NCBI RefSeq assembly: GCF_009017415.1
Contig: NC_092407.1
Span: 1,922,001 to 1,986,000 of the forward strand
Source: Aspergillus flavus
Taxonomy: Eukaryota; Ascomycota; Eurotiomycetes; Eurotiales; Aspergillaceae
DNA length: 64,000 nucleotides
Reading direction: 5' to 3'
The notes beneath the pieces were generated by a model. That model was not told the DNA's origin and ran no database searches. It saw only the letters and a program-made list of their open reading frames with translations. The position numbers and the translations under genes were made by a program. Positions 22,772 to 33,834 of the stretch are shown piece after piece. Numbering within the stretch: the first letter of the stretch is position 1; each line of letters begins with the position of its first letter.

Positions 22772-24647
22772 CAAAGTTGTGTCGGGAATTTGCTTGCTTA
22801 AGTGAGGTGGTATTGCACGATAACCGAAGCTCATAGCGAGATGGTATGCCGTGTTGTATGCGGTCTGCTGGCTTTGTGTCCCCGATATGTCGGTCGACAC
22901 ACTATCTTGCTTGCAAAGGCCTAAATCTTCCACCACACTATAAGGAGGTTGCAGGTTCGAAATCCGACGTCCCATGATGGGATTCAGTGAGGATCGGATG
23001 AGCCTCTGCTGCGCATCTCAGGAAATCGCCACCTGGGATGCAGTCTCTATATTTTCTCGTTCTTTCGTCTTATTTCTTTACCTTTCCATCTAGTTATCTT
23101 GGCATCTAGAATTGGGAATTGGTTTAGATAGATATAGGTTTGCTACTGCTGCAAAGCTAGCGGCGTTCAGCGATTGGCGTTTTCAGAGAGGGTACTAGCT
23201 ACAGGGCGATCCGCCCTGATTCGCAAGATTTGGCTAGGATAGACGGTTCTTTCAATCATATCTTGGTAATATCATTATATAGGCATGCATTTACACCTAG
23301 ATAGTCTGCGCTGGTAACTACGTTGCTTAGTTCATGTATGAATGTATCATAGGCCGCATTAGCTTTGTCTGTCTTATATAGCTAGGACGACTATATGAAT
23401 TGAATAATACCCAGCACTAGCCTGATTAAACCACCTAATTTGAAAAGACCGGAAACATCACCCGAATTGAAAGTATGCAGCGATCAGTGCTGAGCTCTAT
23501 ACAGTTGATTATAAGTCACCGTGAGACCCGCCTCGTACTTGAGTATAGTATACAACGCAACAATCTGCTCGACTACGTGAAATCCTCCCTCATGTAGGTA
23601 GGCTTTCAGCCGTTCATTTTCTATGTACTTCGGTGTAGACCTATTCAGCATAATTTGCTGTATATATTACAATACCCGAGGTCCTAAATTAGCCTCCTGC
23701 TTCCCCTCTTAAGTTTGGTTCGAATGGCATTGAGCAGGGCCATGACCAAGATTCTCGATGAGAGGTTACCACCAAGGATGATCAGTAACCAGGCATCCTG
23801 AAGGCATTGCAAAGAGTAGATTATCATACTGGGATGATATTCTTCACGTGTAGGTAAACAAAGTCTAGGTCTGCGACTGGCACTTCCACTGGTCTTTGTG
23901 GCCCAGCAATGAGTTCAAGACTGTCTAGAACCTGTCTGTTGCTAATATTAACCACCATACATGTTGTGATTTTGTGATAATTATAGAGCACACATGCTCA
24001 ACGAGGAGGCGTGTTTCACGAATCTGTCGCGGGGTTGTTTGGTGCTTCGCTTGGGGATGGTTCTAAATTTGGCCGAATTATGCAGTGTTAGGTCGGAACT
24101 AATTTCTGCGATCAAGGTAATTAGCTATAGATAATAATAGACTCCTTCGAGGGGAATTTGCTAAGAATGGAACAGGACTTAAGTAGAGGTGATTTAATGC
24201 CGATCAATCAGCGATGAATCCGTGGTTCCAGACGCGGACACTAATGCGCCTGCCCGCACTTCTCCCACCTATCAGTCGAGTGTATCTGCTTCTAATGTTG
24301 GCAACTTGCACTACAGCCTATCTGCATGCATGACGCTGACCCTGCGCTTGTAACTCGACGGGCACGAGACAAAAAAAGAACCAGCTCTGAAACTTCTTGG
24401 CTCAAGGATAAGCTTTTATACTCCTTCATCCTCTACGATGCCACTGCATCTTCAGCCCAGGCAAAATCCTTCTGGATTTATACTTTGGTCTGTGCTTCGT
24501 CAGACGCATCAGCTCATGAATCCTTCCATGTCTTGAGGTTTCTTTTGTTTCATGCCTCCAACAGTCTTTGTTATTCAGCGTTGGGTTGCTACACACTCGA
24601 ACCTTGTCTTGTCATCCTTCTATTCCACACATCGAGTTATTTTCATT
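22772..24647. other. gene-poor intergenic region
   Basis: About 1.9 kb without a supportable gene. A short stretch at 22954-22965 resembles a tRNA B box but has no tRNA fold around it. The last 300 bases upstream of 24648 contain an open frame with a start at 24326 in a different frame; it is probably the leader of the next gene. Confidence 0.4.
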
Positions 24648-25463
24648 ATGGCAAGCATTGTACAACGGCCCCTGAACCGCCTTCGCAAGAGCGACTCCTA
24701 CAAACCCCTTCACGAACGGTTTGGAGATGTATCAATCTCAGCCCCGACTGAGGGGTCATGGAATCAACTCCAGAACCCTCGCCAATCTTCTCACAGAGGT
24801 TATGGTAATAACCTCGCCAGAGGCAATTCTACTAGGTCCTCACGGGAGCATTACGATACAGCCTCTGCTCCGGAGAATACTACTGCCCAAGCTAGGCAAA
24901 ATTCCTTTTCCATGAGCACACTGAACCCTCGTCGTCTTTCGATGCGTTTGGCTCCACGGTCAAGACATTCCACCGAGGATCCAGACGAGAAGGAGCATCA
25001 GCACCACCCCGATCGAAGAACCGAGTTTGCCTACAAACCTATCCATCAAGACTACTCTACTGAGGTGGCTGAGAAAGCGGCTTCGCGGGTTCATGATTCG
25101 CCTCGTTTCCGATATATCCCAGCCGATGCACGGGCTGCAGCTGTCTCGCCTGGAAGCCACAGATACTCAACGAATTCGCAACATAATACGCAGTCCAACT
25201 ACGCGGGGACCGAGGAGAGGGAAAATCGACCCAGACGACATCATCGGGATTCTCATTATGAGGACAAATACAATCACTACGTTGAACCCCACGAGAGATC
25301 TCACCGGCCATCTCGGACGGGATACAGAACTAGTGGCGAGTATAGCGAGTGGGCTATGGCAGCACAAATGAATGCGACTTCATCGGTGGAGAAGAAGAGA
25401 ATTCGTGCTGCGAAGCGCATGACCATGACAATGGTACCTGATGCGGAAGACATTTATGGATAA
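24648..25463 (+). CDS. Disordered Ser/Arg/His-rich protein, family member 1
   Basis: I do not recognise a known domain. The predicted protein has 271 residues, is basic and rich in Ser, Arg, His and Tyr, and looks mostly disordered. Two parts are shared with the protein encoded at 31745-32518: an N-terminal motif (LHERFGDVSI..P..GSWNQ, residues 21-40) and a C-terminal tail (VPDAEDIYG against VPSYDDLYG). This indicates a small paralogous family in which the two ends are conserved and the middle drifts. The ATG at 24648 is chosen because the homology begins there; an in-frame upstream ATG at 24552 adds 32 residues of no clear character. No signal peptide or membrane segment is seen. Confidence 0.75.
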   Translation: MASIVQRPLNRLRKSDSYKPLHERFGDVSISAPTEGSWNQLQNPRQSSHRGYGNNLARGNSTRSSREHYDTASAPENTTAQARQNSFSMSTLNPRRLSMRLAPRSRHSTEDPDEKEHQHHPDRRTEFAYKPIHQDYSTEVAEKAASRVHDSPRFRYIPADARAAAVSPGSHRYSTNSQHNTQSNYAGTEERENRPRRHHRDSHYEDKYNHYVEPHERSHRPSRTGYRTSGEYSEWAMAAQMNATSSVEKKRIRAAKRMTMTMVPDAEDIYG

Positions 25464-25505
25464 AAGTCTATGTTTCTCTTTTTCTTTTTCTCTCTCTCTC
25501 TCTCT

Positions 25506-25550
<45 letters not shown>

Positions 25551-26190
25551 AGATTTATCATTGCGATCATCGTGTCATGATGGTGTATATATCTGCGACC
25601 GTTATAGCGCGATGGGCATTTTCTGCGTTAGGGCTTTGCAAGGCGTTGGTGGTTGACTGAAATACTCCCACGAATACACGTATAATGAACAGCTTACGTG
25701 ACTCCAGATCTGATATACCTACAATCTAGAACTGCTTTTGTTCAATAACATGAACATGGAATACGACTTGTAATCGGTGTTCAGAAGCATTCACGGCACT
25801 GACGTCAGTCTGACGATTAAGGAACATTTGATTCCGAATCCCTTCTGTTGAATATCCCATTGGCAGTCTCTGAGCCGGATCGGTAAAAAAAAGGGCAAAC
25901 TCCTGGCTTCATGGAAGTTCTTGAAGTCTTGGAGTCTTGGAGTTAGGGCTCGGTGGGTATGAAGTCATGACCAGGAATTTCCCAAAAAGGAAGTTGCGAT
26001 CAGTTCCAGGCGCACCTTCCCTCCATGACGACATGTTAACGCAGGGCTGCATTTCATCCTACACATAAATACTCTCTTCTCTTGTCTTAAATCCAACAGT
26101 TTCAGAAATTGAAGCTTTCTCTCCGGATCCACGTAAGACACTAAGACACCGATCTGAATCAAAGTCAGATACTACACTCGATTCGCAACA
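25464..26190. other. intergenic region with simple repeats, upstream of phosphomannose isomerase
   Basis: Begins with a long pyrimidine tract. The remainder is unremarkable and contains the promoter of the isomerase gene, including an AAAAAAAGGG stretch near 25885. No additional gene can be supported. Confidence 0.4.
25475..25549. repeat. CT microsatellite followed by a long T tract
   Basis: A pyrimidine run, then CT repeats (about 25490-25509), then about 40 consecutive T. It starts 12 bases after the stop codon of the preceding gene, inside its probable 3' untranslated region. Confidence 0.9.
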
Positions 26191-27613
26191 ATGGCGGAAC
26201 CGGTTGTTCAGCTCCAATGCGGAGTAAAGGTATAACAAAGTCTTTTTCTTAGTACTGTTCTTGCATATGCCAATTGCTAAATACTAACTGTTGTACTTTA
26301 CTCAGAATGACCCATGGGGTAAGCAAGGAAAGAACTCGTTAGCTGGTCAGCTTTGGTCCAAGACCCCCAAGAATGGAGATGTAAAAGATGACCAAACATA
26401 CTCTGAGGTATTTCGAGTGACCCATGTGGTACTGTGAAGGCATTGTCTCTGACAATCGATAGATGTGGATGGGCACATACCCGACTGTTCCTTCTCGGAT
26501 CCTTTCAACAGGCGAGCTTCTCTCCGATTATCTGAAGAAGAACCCACAGCTTGTTGGGAAATCGGCGCTTGATAAGTATGGACCCGAGATTCCGTTTTTG
26601 CCGAAGGTGAGTCCTATACTCCGATAAAATATTGCCTGAGTCTCAGGAGAAGCTGAGTTAACGTAACAAACCACCAGATCCTCTCATTTAGTAAAGCGCT
26701 CCCTCTCCAAGTCCACCCAGACAAATCTCTAGCAGAGCAGCTTCACAAAGAAAATCCAGACCAGTTCAATGACCCAAACCACAAGCCCGAAATCGCAGTC
26801 GCGCTGTCCAATTTCGAGCTCTTTGCTGGTTTCAAGCCCCTCAGTGAAATCGAAGCGATCATGAAGCTTAAGCCAATTGAGCAATTAGTACCCTCCAATC
26901 AGCCATTCGACGATGATCTACTCCGGGAGCTCTGCAAGACGCTCCTCACTTTGCCTCCAATCGTTGTCTCGGAGATCATCCAGAGTCTTAAGGATCTCCC
27001 GGAAGGCCAGTTCGGAAAGCATCGTTATATCCCCGGAATGCTCGATCGACTTAGCAAGCAATATACTGAGTTTGATAACGGTAACCTGGTTGCCGCGCTA
27101 CTGATGAACTACATGACTCTTGGACCTGGAGAGGCTGTCTGCGTACCTGCGGATAGTATGCATGCATATCTCTGTGGTGACATCGTTGAGTGTATGGCGC
27201 GGTCTGATAATGTGATTAATACGGGGTTCTGTCCGCGTGCAGAACGCGATAACGTCGATTTATTCTTGCGCGCGCTGACCTTCAAACCACATGGAGTGGA
27301 CGAGGCTCTTTTGCCGCGGAGAAAGAGTGACAAGGGTGCCAATGGGAAATCGGATGAGTATGCGCCTCCTTTCAGTGAGTTTAACGTTTTGGCGACTAGT
27401 CTGGGAGCCGGAGAGCACGAAACACACAAGGCTATTTCAGGACCGAGTCTTTTATTTGTTACCAAAGGATCTGGGCGGTTAGAACTGTCTGAGGGCAAGT
27501 CTGTCAAGACGTTCGACCTGCAGGAGGGATATGTATACTTTGTTGGACAAGGAGTGAGCCTGGATCTCTCTACGGACAGGGGAATCGCTGTGTATCGACC
27601 ATATGCCGAGTAA
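26191..27613 (+). CDS. pmi: Mannose-6-phosphate isomerase (type I)
   Basis: Zinc enzyme interconverting fructose-6-phosphate and mannose-6-phosphate, the entry to GDP-mannose for cell-wall mannan, glycoproteins and GPI anchors. Exons 26191-26229, 26306-26407, 26463-26606 and 26678-27613 give about 406 residues, slightly short but within the family range. Type I motifs are visible: NDPWGKQGKNS at the N-terminus, QVHPDK (zinc ligands Gln and His), NHKPE (zinc ligand Glu) and PADSMHAYLCGDIVE with a further His ligand. The C-terminus ends in a cupin-like half. All introns are GT-AG. It lies between two genes for disordered or membrane proteins on the same strand. Confidence 0.94.
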
Positions 27614-28284
27614 ACAAAAGAATCTGAAGTATTTAAGTGTGAGACATGTTGGATGAGATGCTTTTCTCTGAGTACACCGGGGTCCATAGACGTTGAGGTT
27701 AGGTTTGGGGTCTAGCCCTCTAACAAAGCGTGGCGTATATTGAAATTATAGAATGAACCGACAGGCATGTCTTGATCTTGAACACACCCGATTTGAACAT
27801 GTTTAGAATTCTAGAATGATAGAAACCAAGGTGGGATCTGCAACCAGTTACCCAGAATTTCCGAATTCTCCTCATTTGCACACATTAAAATAGATCAACT
27901 AATGCGGGTCCGATCCTTCAATTGCCGCTGATACGACAACCCGAGCGCTTGCAGCTCCGAAACCGAGCATCGACAGCCAATGATTCTGCAATCGCCGAAA
28001 TCCTTCTATTTTTGGGGTTATTGCTTCTGTTACAGACTGGTGCTTGCTGGATACACTGCATATTGTCACGCTGGCTAGCCGCGACTCAACGCTGGAGCAG
28101 ATGCCCTGACCGGAACTTAAAATGATCTCAAACAAGCTATCTTGAAACGAGGCTGGAGGTGAACTTGAGTTCTTAATGGGGGGTGTCTCCGCTCTTCTTG
28201 AACTGAACTCAACGGGAGGGGGGAAGCTCAAGTGTTTTTCTCTCGGCCAGCGATCCATTCCATCTTACCCCGCAAGCTTGCACC
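27614..28284. other. intergenic region
   Basis: About 670 bases between two plus-strand genes. A minus-strand open frame of 119 codons covers 27899-28258, but it lacks recognisable content and lies in promoter sequence, so it is not called. Confidence 0.35.
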
Positions 28285-29030
28285 ATGTTTCTCCCTCTCT
28301 GCCGAAGGTCACTGGTGACTCGCTCGAGTGACCCAGCCACCGATCAGATTATAATCGGGGTTGTTTTGGGTTGTGTCGCTGCTATTGCTAGTAAGTATAG
28401 CCTTTCTTCTCTACATACTCACCAGAAACATCTGTTGCTGACCCCGAACTAGTCACTGCGGGGATCTTGTTCTTTCTCCTCAAGAAACGAAGATGGGATC
28501 GCATCCGACAATACGAGGAGGACATGCTGGTCATGCAGGCACCGATGGGATATACGCCTCAGGGATGCCCTTCTGGTAGCCAGGGAATAGAACGACCACG
28601 ACCCTACTCGTCAATGTATTCCTATAGTCAGCCACGAGAGCAAAACCATACCCACCCTCGTGGCAGACTGTCCGGGGACACCCCGCCACCAGCGTATACC
28701 ACTATACCCGCCTATGACCCCTCGAAGTACCAGGCTATTAGTCAACTGCCGCCATCAGTTAAAATAAATCGACCGACCCAGGTGGACCCGGTCGGTATGT
28801 TCGAGGAAAGGCCATTCTCTTTCATTCGAGGAGTGGAGCAACAGTACACAGGCCCAGCAGAGACACAGAGAAGTTCATCTCAGGCAGAGCAGCGGGGACT
28901 GTCACTGGAAAGTTCTCGATCGATGAACTCGGATAGTAGCACCACCAATTTCTCTCGACCTTTAGAGGGGGCGCAATCACTTCGGCGACCAAAACCTGTG
29001 CTTTCGAGGTTGGTCACTAATTTTCATTAA
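28285..29030 (+). CDS. Small single-pass membrane protein with a PPxY motif
   Basis: Two exons (28285-28390 and 28453-29030) encode about 227 residues. A short N-terminus (about 22 residues) precedes one strong hydrophobic segment (from QIIIGVVLGCVAAIA across the splice to ITAGILFFLL), followed at once by KKRRW, which predicts a cytoplasmic tail. The tail is rich in Pro, Ser, Gln and Tyr and includes TPPPAYTT, a PPxY motif of the kind bound by WW domains of Rsp5/NEDD4 ubiquitin ligases. I do not recognise the family; it resembles fungal plasma-membrane adaptor or sensor-like proteins only in architecture. The hydrophobic segment is completed by the splice, which supports the model. Confidence 0.75.
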
Positions 29031-31744
29031 GAAATGGCTTCGATTGCCAAGTGGGACGGATCTGTGGGTTTTGGTTAGCGTTGGGCTGGTAAATTGGGAT
29101 TGGAATGGACAAATGGGTTAGTACGGCGTATGGTGTATGGTGGGCTTTTGCTTTTCCCTGTTTGCTTCGGGTCTCCGTTTCTTTTCTTTGAGGAAACGAT
29201 GATATGGGTTCATAACAGTAACGAATTCTGTGTTCCTTTGCCATGGCATTAGGTATAATGATGAAATTGATGATAATAATGAAGCATGTCCCTTGTCGCT
29301 AGTGTATGGACTCAGATGATACTGTCTCGCTGTCATGGTACCCTGACGAATGCGATGTTCTGCTCCATGATCTAAGAAAAGAACTGATGGTCTGACTTTC
29401 CTTTGATCTGGTGCATAGTAGAAAGTATAATACGTTCCCTTTGAGGTCGAGTCCCTGTTAGTTAATGAGGGAGTCCGATGCTGAGGGGAAAGAAAGGGCG
29501 GAGGGGGACACCCTTTCTATTCTGATTCAAACGATTGCTCCTTATACTCAACGTCATGAATAGAGCAAACAAACCAAACAACCAGAGACAGCAAAGCCTT
29601 AGAGATAAGTACTTATCCCGACCAAAGAAGAATGCCATACCAAGATCTGTGGGATGGATCAGGTCCACTTGTCGAATGGAAGTAGCATGTTATTAACAAC
29701 TTCCTTTCTGAGTCGTGGGAGAAAGGGCAATAACTGGACCATTATCGCTCCTAGTAGTATTTGAGATAGCCCACCTGCGGCAGTGAAAAGAATCCACAGT
29801 ACTTCGTACAAGAGAAAGAGAAGAGTTGTAAAAAGTACTACTTCTGAGGGGCACTCTCACAAGGTGTAAGATGACTCCATTAAGTCCGACTTATTACAGG
29901 GAGCTATCATTGAAGCTGGTGCTGGCGCTTGTGTGTTGTTGGCTACACTGTCCATCACTAGCACTTCTGGGCGTGACGTCCATGCCCATGTGCAGGGTTG
30001 CGTTCCTGACGGGTATTGGCAGTGGGACTAAGTAGACCACTCAAGAACAAATGAGACGGAGGTACAGAGAGAAAAAAATAAAAAATAAAACAGATAAATA
30101 GATGAACAAATAATAGCTAGCATTTTCATTAATTTGTACAAAAGGTAAGTAATAAAACGTTTTGAACGTGTGTCATAGTCTTTGGTAGTTTACAGGCCTT
30201 GAAGCTATAGTACAATGGATGTCCGACAGGTATCTTGTCGAATAGGGTCTAATAATCTGTAACCACGACTTCTCGTAGTCAATGGGCTGCTGACCCTAGC
30301 AACTTTTGAACCACTAAGTCCAACGCTAAATAACTATAACTCGTAAAAGATATCTACCGCCGTTGGACAGCGATTGAGGCTACTCACAAGGATCAAGTAG
30401 TAGTAGTTGCCCAATCGGGATATTAGGGCAAGGATGTCAAGGATGAATTTGTCATCGGTCATTTGACGGGAAACTCCGCTTGGACGTTCATATCCTATCC
30501 AAACATCCCAAAGGGTCTAGTTGCAGCGCATTAACAATTCGTTTATCTTGGACGGGAGTTTATTATATTGGTTATCCCACGTCGTCTCCATCACGGCGCG
30601 TAGATAAGCTCGGTGGATGGTTCGGGTTCAACCGCGACGATCAACCGGGTGCTTGTTCTCGCGCCAGCCAACGACTTTTCTCCCTTCCCCTCTTTTAACC
30701 CCTCCGCAGCGGAAGGACATATGGTTCCGTGTGCAAATTAGTGTGTTGGTGTCTGTGGAGACGTTAAGTAAAGAGACTTTTGGTCCCTTGAACACAATGG
30801 GCCTCCTTTATTAACTCATCTGACACTTCGCCAGTCATAGGAATGGATGCCCTCCACCTTCCCTGTGAGGTGATGTTGCATCGCTTGCGCTCGCGGGGTC
30901 GACGCACCTATAAACGGCAAGGACTTGTACAACATCCTTGCTCCCAAGCCATAGCCGCTGTCCGGTCCCCTGTCTGCTCGCCAGTGTGATGTTGGCCATG
31001 AAGCGCCACGCCAAGCCAAGACCCACGCCGGTTTACATGACATCCATGTCGTGGTGGGCGACGGTAGACGCAAGATGACTGCGCCGTAATATTCACCCCT
31101 CGTTCGGCCCTATCTTCATGAGCTATGAAGCCGGGTGCTGGACCCGGTTGTCTTCCCTGTCATAGTCATGATCAGCCCAGCTTCCCAGAGCCAGTTACCA
31201 TCGTCAGTCGCTGTGCCGTTTTCGAAGACCCCTCGGTGACCAAGGGAGATCGGTCTGTCGCTCTTCATCTACTGGTGCTCTGTCAACCTCCACTGGAAGG
31301 GGATAGAGGAGGGGCGAACCAAACTGCCGGGCCCAAGACGCGTCCCCTTCTCGCACCAAACTTGCCTTGGAACCCGCCCGTTGATGGTCTATCCTTCCGG
31401 AAGGCCTTTCCTCTGCCGCCAGTTCAGAGAGACATGCAGTTGTCATTCGACGGGCGGTATGTCGTCGAGGACGTATACTGATATATCATCATCCCATGCA
31501 GACTGGCGGTCTCCAGTAATTCCACATTTCCCGTCTTTTGCTCCGTTTAGTTACTCTTCGACCCCTCTTGACGACTTGGTAGAAGAGCGACACGCATAGC
31601 TTGCCAGTTTCAAGGCATGCGTCACGCACACTTTTGACAGAATCTTGTATGCTTTGAGCCACTCGTCATCAGCTGAAGCTCATACGCCACGCCTACCACG
31701 CATATGTGGGCAGGCTTCGTTTTATGAAAAGCCCTTGGAATATC
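29031..31744. other. large gene-poor region
   Basis: About 2.7 kb with only scattered open frames of 60-118 codons on both strands, none with recognisable domains. The open frame at 31125-31481 and its antisense partner look like chance frames in GC-rich sequence. This may be a long promoter and 5' leader for the gene at 31745, or an unannotated non-coding transcript; neither can be shown from sequence. Confidence 0.35.
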
Positions 31745-32518
31745 ATGACGGGTATTATTCAAAAATTAAGAAGAAAGCGGAAGCTCTCTTCGGAGCTGCA
31801 CTCCCGCTGGGGCGATGTGGCTATCACGTATCCCAATGCAGGCTCCTGGAGTCAATATGAGCAGTCGCCTGTTGGAACGCCCAATTCGATACCCGTTAAA
31901 ATGTTGGATCACTGTCGACGACATGGTTCTCTCGATTCGCTCGATCGCCATGGTCACACATCTGCTCTACCTTCGGGAAACTTCAAAGAGCGGACATCAT
32001 CCACTGATTCAGCCATGACTATGCCGACGGGACACTACGACGCAAAACTACGAGGGCGATCGAAGAAAAAAGCGCCCCCTCCCAGTCCCATAGTAGGACA
32101 TAAAGCCCACCCTACAGTGAGGGATGGGTTTGACGAATCCTCGGCTGATGAGGAAGAGGATTCCATATCCGGCCTTCATAGTCCAAAGGGACGATATCCA
32201 CGAGACAGGTCTCGCACGGAATCCCGCGAGGACAGCGATGCCTATTCGCGCGCGTCCAAATCACCGCCGCTGTCGGTCACATCACGAATGCGTCACTTCA
32301 GTTTACGGAGCACTACGACCGAACCGACAGCATCTATACCAGCTACATCAAGCTCGAGACATACCAGTTATACGTCGTCTATCCCTTCGGTGCCGTCTGA
32401 AGACCCTCGACTAGGCCACCGACCTAGTCCCCGTGATACCAAGTTCATGCATCGGCCAAAGCCTGCACCGGTTGCAGAACAGGAGTTGGTGCCGTCCTAC
32501 GATGATCTTTACGGATAG
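31745..32518 (+). CDS. Disordered Ser/Arg/Pro-rich protein, family member 2
   Basis: Predicted protein of 257 residues without a known domain. Residues 18-37 (LHSRWGDVAI..P..GSWSQ) match the N-terminal motif of the protein at 24648-25463, and both end with a similar tail (SYDDLYG here). The N-terminus is basic (QKLRRKRK). The middle is Ser/Arg/Pro-rich with a short acidic patch (ESSADEEEDS), typical of a phosphorylated disordered protein. The ATG at 31745 is preferred because the similarity to the paralog starts there; an in-frame ATG at 31706 would add 13 residues. It is on the same strand as the paralog, separated by the isomerase and membrane-protein genes. Confidence 0.72.
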   Translation: MTGIIQKLRRKRKLSSELHSRWGDVAITYPNAGSWSQYEQSPVGTPNSIPVKMLDHCRRHGSLDSLDRHGHTSALPSGNFKERTSSTDSAMTMPTGHYDAKLRGRSKKKAPPPSPIVGHKAHPTVRDGFDESSADEEEDSISGLHSPKGRYPRDRSRTESREDSDAYSRASKSPPLSVTSRMRHFSLRSTTTEPTASIPATSSSRHTSYTSSIPSVPSEDPRLGHRPSPRDTKFMHRPKPAPVAEQELVPSYDDLYG

Positions 32519-33834
32519 TGGATGTTCACTATATTGAATCCGAGAGAATGCTTTCGAGTTTCCTGTGCAAGAACAGGCTCCTGCGAATGACTGATACGTT
32601 AAGATACTATGAGTCACGAAAATCACCGATCTACCGATTTGGATATTTCTTTGCTTTTTTCTTGCATGCCTCGCCGCTTCTTTCTATTTCTATTTCTTTT
32701 TTCTTTTTCGGTGCCACCAGCGAGAAAGAACAAACTTGCATAGTGGCGTTATTATCTAATTCGTATCTCATGTGGGAGGCTTATTTTTTTTTCTTTTTCT
32801 TTTTCTTTTTTATCTTTGCTCCATATCAATCCGTTTTGACCAATTCCTACTAGTAGTCTATGAGCGATTTGATTTACCCTGTCTAAGACATCCAATGATG
32901 GTGAATTGCGCCCAACTGATGTTCGGCGCGAAGGGCAATTCGGTGGAGTATTCTCGGGGACTAGAAACTTGTATACGATTATTATTTTGTTATGATTATT
33001 ATGGCATCTAGTCACGGATAACTGGCGTCATTCCAATCATCTTTATTTTTTTTTCTATTACTTAATTTTATTTAAGTCTATCTTATTCATTTGTTATATT
33101 TTCTTTTAGTTGCGTTTCCTGATTTGGGGAAAAGGGCCAACGCAATGCAGGGACAGTGTGATTTGCGATTCTTCTAAGCGCCGAGTGCCAAAGAAACTGC
33201 AAATGGGCATCACAACAGTCGGAGGGATGTTCCGAAGCTCAAGAATTGCACTGTGCATCTTCGAAATGATCGTTCCGCCAATGACGATCGGCAGGAAACA
33301 AAAAGATGAGGGGTTCCAAAGGAGATCGACGAATGGGAAGCCTCAAGCGCAGAGGCGATGCGACCCTCTGCAGCAGCCGTCACAATCACAATCACTCGTC
33401 ACCAATCCCTCGTCACGCCCATCACACGAACCACCTGTCACTGGGAAACGATCGCCGTTCCAGTTCCCGTCTTTTACAGGTACTCTTAGCGCCTGGCTGC
33501 ACACTGCATGCTTGTTCAGTCTTGACTAGCTTGGGATGCTTGACAGCTTCCAAAGCACGATGATCGTACCACGGATGCTACTCTGTGCCTTATCAATCCC
33601 ACAAAGGTACCGGAAGGGCCTCTCTCTCGGTGTCCAGTCATCGTGAAAGACTGCAACTTCACTCATCTCGTCATTCTCTGCTTCCCGCACCGAACAATCG
33701 AGGTGCTTCCCCTCCCTTTTCATCCACGTCGGGTCCGCAGGTGCGCTGAGTATTAAATGCCAGCACTGCGGACAAGCTTTGCTTCTTGGCTGTCATAGTG
33801 CAGGCAGTATCTGAAGAATACATCCAACACCAAC
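32519..33834. other. intergenic region with pyrimidine repeats
   Basis: Contains two TTTTC/TTTCTA-type pyrimidine runs (about 32680-32710 and 32784-32812) and a T-rich stretch near 33040-33110. Open frames of up to 139 codons between 33110 and 33730 lack recognisable content and are not called. The end forms the promoter of the gene at 33835. Confidence 0.35.
32784..32812. repeat. CTTTTT/TTTTTC simple repeat
   Basis: An imperfect T-rich pyrimidine tandem repeat downstream of the gene ending at 32518. It is probably polymorphic and no function is indicated. Confidence 0.7.

Noticed and set aside
22954..22965. tRNA B-box-like GGTTCGAAATCC
   Set aside because: The flanking bases do not form a T stem, and no acceptor, D or anticodon stems are found around it.
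31125..31481. 118-codon plus-strand frame
   Set aside because: No recognisable domain, similar-sized antisense frames overlap it, and its composition looks like chance in GC-rich sequence.
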